NCBI GenBank assembly: GCA_963579025.1
Contig: CAUZFZ010000018.1
Location: forward strand, 1 to 64,000
DNA length: 64,000 nucleotides
Direction of reading: 5' to 3'
Source: CAUZFZ01 sp963579025
GTDB lineage: Bacteria > Planctomycetota > Planctomycetia > Planctomycetales > Planctomycetaceae
In this document: positions 61,998 through 64,000 of the stretch, piece after piece
Layout: every line of letters begins with the position of its first letter
How positions within the stretch are numbered: position 1 is the stretch's first letter
Notes under the pieces: model-generated
Database searches by the model: none
Told to the model about the DNA's origin: nothing
The model's input: only the letters and a program-made list of their open reading frames with translations
Translations under genes and position numbers: made by a program

Positions 61998-62645
61998 ATG
62001 TACGACCGCTTTGCGACCCAGAATGCCCGGCAGGATTACACGCGCCAGCGGCAGATGGGGATTGGCGACCTGCTGCTGGAGAATCGCATCATCTTCATGG
62101 ACGGCGTCATCAACGATGGTGTCGCCAACCTGATCGTGATGAAGCTGCTGTATCTGCAGTCCGAAAACAAAAGCCAGGACATTCATCTGTATGTGAATTC
62201 GCCCGGCGGTTCGGTCACTGCGACAATGGCCATCTACGACACGATGCAGTTCATCGACTGTGAAGTCGCGACGTATTGCGTCGGCCTGGCTGCCAGTGGC
62301 GGGGCAGTTCTGGTGGCCGGCGGCACCAAAGGCAAACGGCATGCTCTGGCCCATGCCAAGATGATGATCCATCAGCCGTATGGCGAAGTCGGTGGTCAGG
62401 TGTCGGATATCGAGATTCAGGCGAAGGACATCCTCGATACCCGCCAACTGCTCAACGAGATTCTTGCCAGTCATACGGGGCAGGACCTCACTACGATCGC
62501 CCGCGATACCGATCGGGACTTCTACATGATGCCGAAGCAGGCGAAAGAGTACGGGCTGGTCGATCTTGTCCTTGAAGGGTCTCAAGCCAAAGCAAAGTCA
62601 GAGACCAGTCCGGAAAATGGTTCATCTTCCGATTCGAAAAGCTGA
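61998..62645 (+). CDS. clpP: ATP-dependent Clp protease proteolytic subunit 1
   Basis: The protein has 215 aa. It is a serine protease of the Clp family that forms heptameric rings with ClpX or ClpA. Catalytic residues are S100 in YCVGLAASGGAV, H125 in KMMIHQPYG and the Asp in ARDTDRDFYM. The usual GQAASMGA around the serine is here GLAASGGA, and a charged tail of about 20 residues is added. It begins 217 bases after the trigger factor stop. The next clpP starts within 70 bases, so they are probably cotranscribed. Confidence 0.94.
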   Translation: MYDRFATQNARQDYTRQRQMGIGDLLLENRIIFMDGVINDGVANLIVMKLLYLQSENKSQDIHLYVNSPGGSVTATMAIYDTMQFIDCEVATYCVGLAASGGAVLVAGGTKGKRHALAHAKMMIHQPYGEVGGQVSDIEIQAKDILDTRQLLNEILASHTGQDLTTIARDTDRDFYMMPKQAKEYGLVDLVLEGSQAKAKSETSPENGSSSDSKS

Positions 62646-62714
62646 CCTGCTGCAATCCTGCGACGGTTGTTCCACGTCAGTCTGTTGGACATTCGAGTCC
62701 GCGTTCGCAGCCAA

Positions 62715-63335
62715 ATGGAAAGCGATTGCGAAATGAGTACGCTGGTTCCCTACATCATCGAGGAGTCCGGGCGTGGTGAACGCGCCATGGACATTTACAG
62801 TCGGCTGCTCAAGGATCGCATCGTGTTCCTGGGCACGAATGTGAATGAGCACTCGGCTAACGTCATTGTCGCTCAGTTGCTGTATCTGCAATTTGAGGAC
62901 GCGAGCGCCGACGTTCACTTTTACATCAACTCACCCGGCGGTTCGGTGACAGCCGGCCTGGCGATCTACGACACCATGCAGTACATCACCTGCGACGTTG
63001 CGACGTACTGCATCGGGCAGGCGGCCAGCATGGGTGCATTGCTGCTGACGGCCGGTGCTGACGGCAAACGACACGCACTCCCGAACGCCCGCATCATGAT
63101 TCACCAGCCGCTGGCCGGCATGCAGGGCACAGCCACTGAAATTGACATTCACGCAACTGAAGTGCGCCGAATCAAACAGAAGCTGAATGAAATCCTGTTG
63201 AAGCACACTGGCAAGTCGCTGGAAGAAATCGAGAAGGACACAGACCGCGACAACTTCATGTCGTCAGACGAGGCCGCTGAGTACCGTCTGATTGATAAGG
63301 TGTTGGAACGGCTGCAGATTGCCGACGACCAGTAG
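62715..63335 (+). CDS. clpP: ATP-dependent Clp protease proteolytic subunit 2
   Basis: The protein has 206 aa from ATG 62715. ATG 62733 (MSTLVPYIIEE) is an alternative start that matches many ClpP N-termini. Catalytic residues are S105 in GQAASMGALLL, H130 in MIHQPLAG and the Asp in KDTDRDNFMS. The sequence follows canonical ClpP closely (DIYSRLLKDRIVFLG). Paired with the preceding paralogue it may form homo- or hetero-heptamers, as known for other bacteria with two ClpPs. Confidence 0.94.
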   Translation: MESDCEMSTLVPYIIEESGRGERAMDIYSRLLKDRIVFLGTNVNEHSANVIVAQLLYLQFEDASADVHFYINSPGGSVTAGLAIYDTMQYITCDVATYCIGQAASMGALLLTAGADGKRHALPNARIMIHQPLAGMQGTATEIDIHATEVRRIKQKLNEILLKHTGKSLEEIEKDTDRDNFMSSDEAAEYRLIDKVLERLQIADDQ

Positions 63336-63370
63336 TTCGAGCTACCGCTGAAACCGAAAGGCCGTCAAGG

Positions 63371-64000
63371 ATGATGGCATTGGGTCCGACCCGCGACGTG
63401 ACTCGGCTAGCCACAGCGCTTCTGTGCGTTGGTGTGCTGTGCGGCTCGGGTTGCCGTTGGACGGCTTCAAACCGAGTCGGACCTCTCGAAGCGCGGATTC
63501 GCGCTCAGGACGACAGAGTCATTGGGCTGACTCAGTCCCTTGAGGACACGCGGGCAGAATTGAATGCGGCGAATCTCGAAAGCCGTGCACTGCGCCAGTC
63601 ACTCAACAACCTGACGGCGCTGCCATCCCCGGAACAGGCCGAGAACTCGTTTCGCGTGACGGGCATCGAGATCGTCTCGCTACTCAGTGGCGGCCTGGAT
63701 CGTGACGATGAACCCGGCGATGAGCTACTAACGTTGCTCGTCTCTCCACAGGACCGCACAGGCGAAACGCTGCGTACCGACGGGACGCTGACGGTCGAGG
63801 CATTCGACTTCTCGCAAACTGGCGAGCAGCAACGGATTGGTCTGTGGGAATTCGCCGGTCGCGACCTGGCTGACCTGTGGCACAGCGGCGTGATTGGGCG
63901 GGGATTCCGTCTAGTGAAACCGTGGCAGACAATGCCTTCGTCTGGTGAAGTGACCGTGCATGTGCGGCTGGTGAGCAGCGACGGACGTCAGTTTAATCAG
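63371..64000 (+). CDS. Hypothetical lipoprotein, 3' end beyond window
   Basis: An open frame of 210 codons runs to the window edge without a stop. The start MMALGPTRDVTRLATALLCV is followed by GVLCGSGCRW, a signal with a lipidation-like Cys (position -3 is Gly). A coiled-coil-like segment follows (LEARIRAQDDRVIGLTQSLE). Then comes a beta-rich domain (FRVTGIEIVSLLSGGLDRDD, DGTLTVEAFDFSQTGEQQ). No family is recognised. It starts 35 bases after the clpP stop and may be cotranscribed. ATG 63374 is an equally possible start. Confidence 0.75.
   Translation, partial: MMALGPTRDVTRLATALLCVGVLCGSGCRWTASNRVGPLEARIRAQDDRVIGLTQSLEDTRAELNAANLESRALRQSLNNLTALPSPEQAENSFRVTGIEIVSLLSGGLDRDDEPGDELLTLLVSPQDRTGETLRTDGTLTVEAFDFSQTGEQQRIGLWEFAGRDLADLWHSGVIGRGFRLVKPWQTMPSSGEVTVHVRLVSSDGRQFNQ

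Overview
The window is a 64 kb stretch of chromosome that reads as a planctomycete. Several independent features point there: paired DUF1549/DUF1553 and Tat-exported DUF1501 proteins, a hydrazine-synthase-alpha-like haem protein, secreted PQQ-propeller, SMP-30/FG-GAP and DUF4838 proteins, large membrane-anchored Ser/Thr kinases with TPRs, FHA proteins, and moderately high G+C with GTG starts. The exact genus cannot be named from the sequence. No rRNA, CRISPR array, prophage or complete insertion sequence was found.

Layout. (1) 1-6.2 kb: mreB-mreC-mreD on the plus strand, then a minus-strand group with an outer-membrane-like protein, tsaE (t6A tRNA modification) and a membrane protein with an HELTH motif. 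(2) 6.3-14.8 kb: a kinase-TPR protein divergent from a DUF1549/1553, DUF1501 and HEAT-repeat operon. (3) 14.9-34.4 kb: a secreted catabolic and haem-protein block with DUF4838, ceramidase-like, HzsA-like, TPR, GH-like, PQQ-propeller, lipoprotein and SMP-30/VCBS genes. (4) 34.6-43.2 kb: a phospho-signalling cluster holding a membrane protein, a Ser/Thr kinase, a two-FHA protein and a membrane-anchored coiled-coil protein. A large acidic FHA membrane protein is divergent from it. (5) 43.4-50.1 kb: a sialate-O-acetylesterase-like gene, then an ethanolamine utilisation locus (eutA, a fused eutB-eutC, a small membrane protein, eutH) with no microcompartment genes in view. (6) 50.2-53.6 kb: an accessory island of small genes (LRR protein, small membrane proteins, truncated ORF6N protein) separated by related repeat modules and a MITE-like element. 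(7) 53.7-64 kb: mostly housekeeping genes. These are tsaD, a frameshifted SGNH hydrolase, a YbgC-type thioesterase, selA, a DUF1501 protein, tRNA-Gly(GCC), trigger factor, two tandem clpP genes and the start of a lipoprotein gene cut by the window edge.

How it works together. tsaE and tsaD serve the same tRNA modification. Trigger factor followed by two ClpPs is a protein folding and degradation cluster. EutH, EutA and EutBC would import ethanolamine and deaminate it with cobalamin. The secreted enzymes fit a degrader of complex polymers. The most unusual items are the single-chain EutBC, the FHA/kinase/coiled-coil cluster, several non-autonomous inverted-repeat elements, and the cassette-like repeats of the 50-53 kb island.
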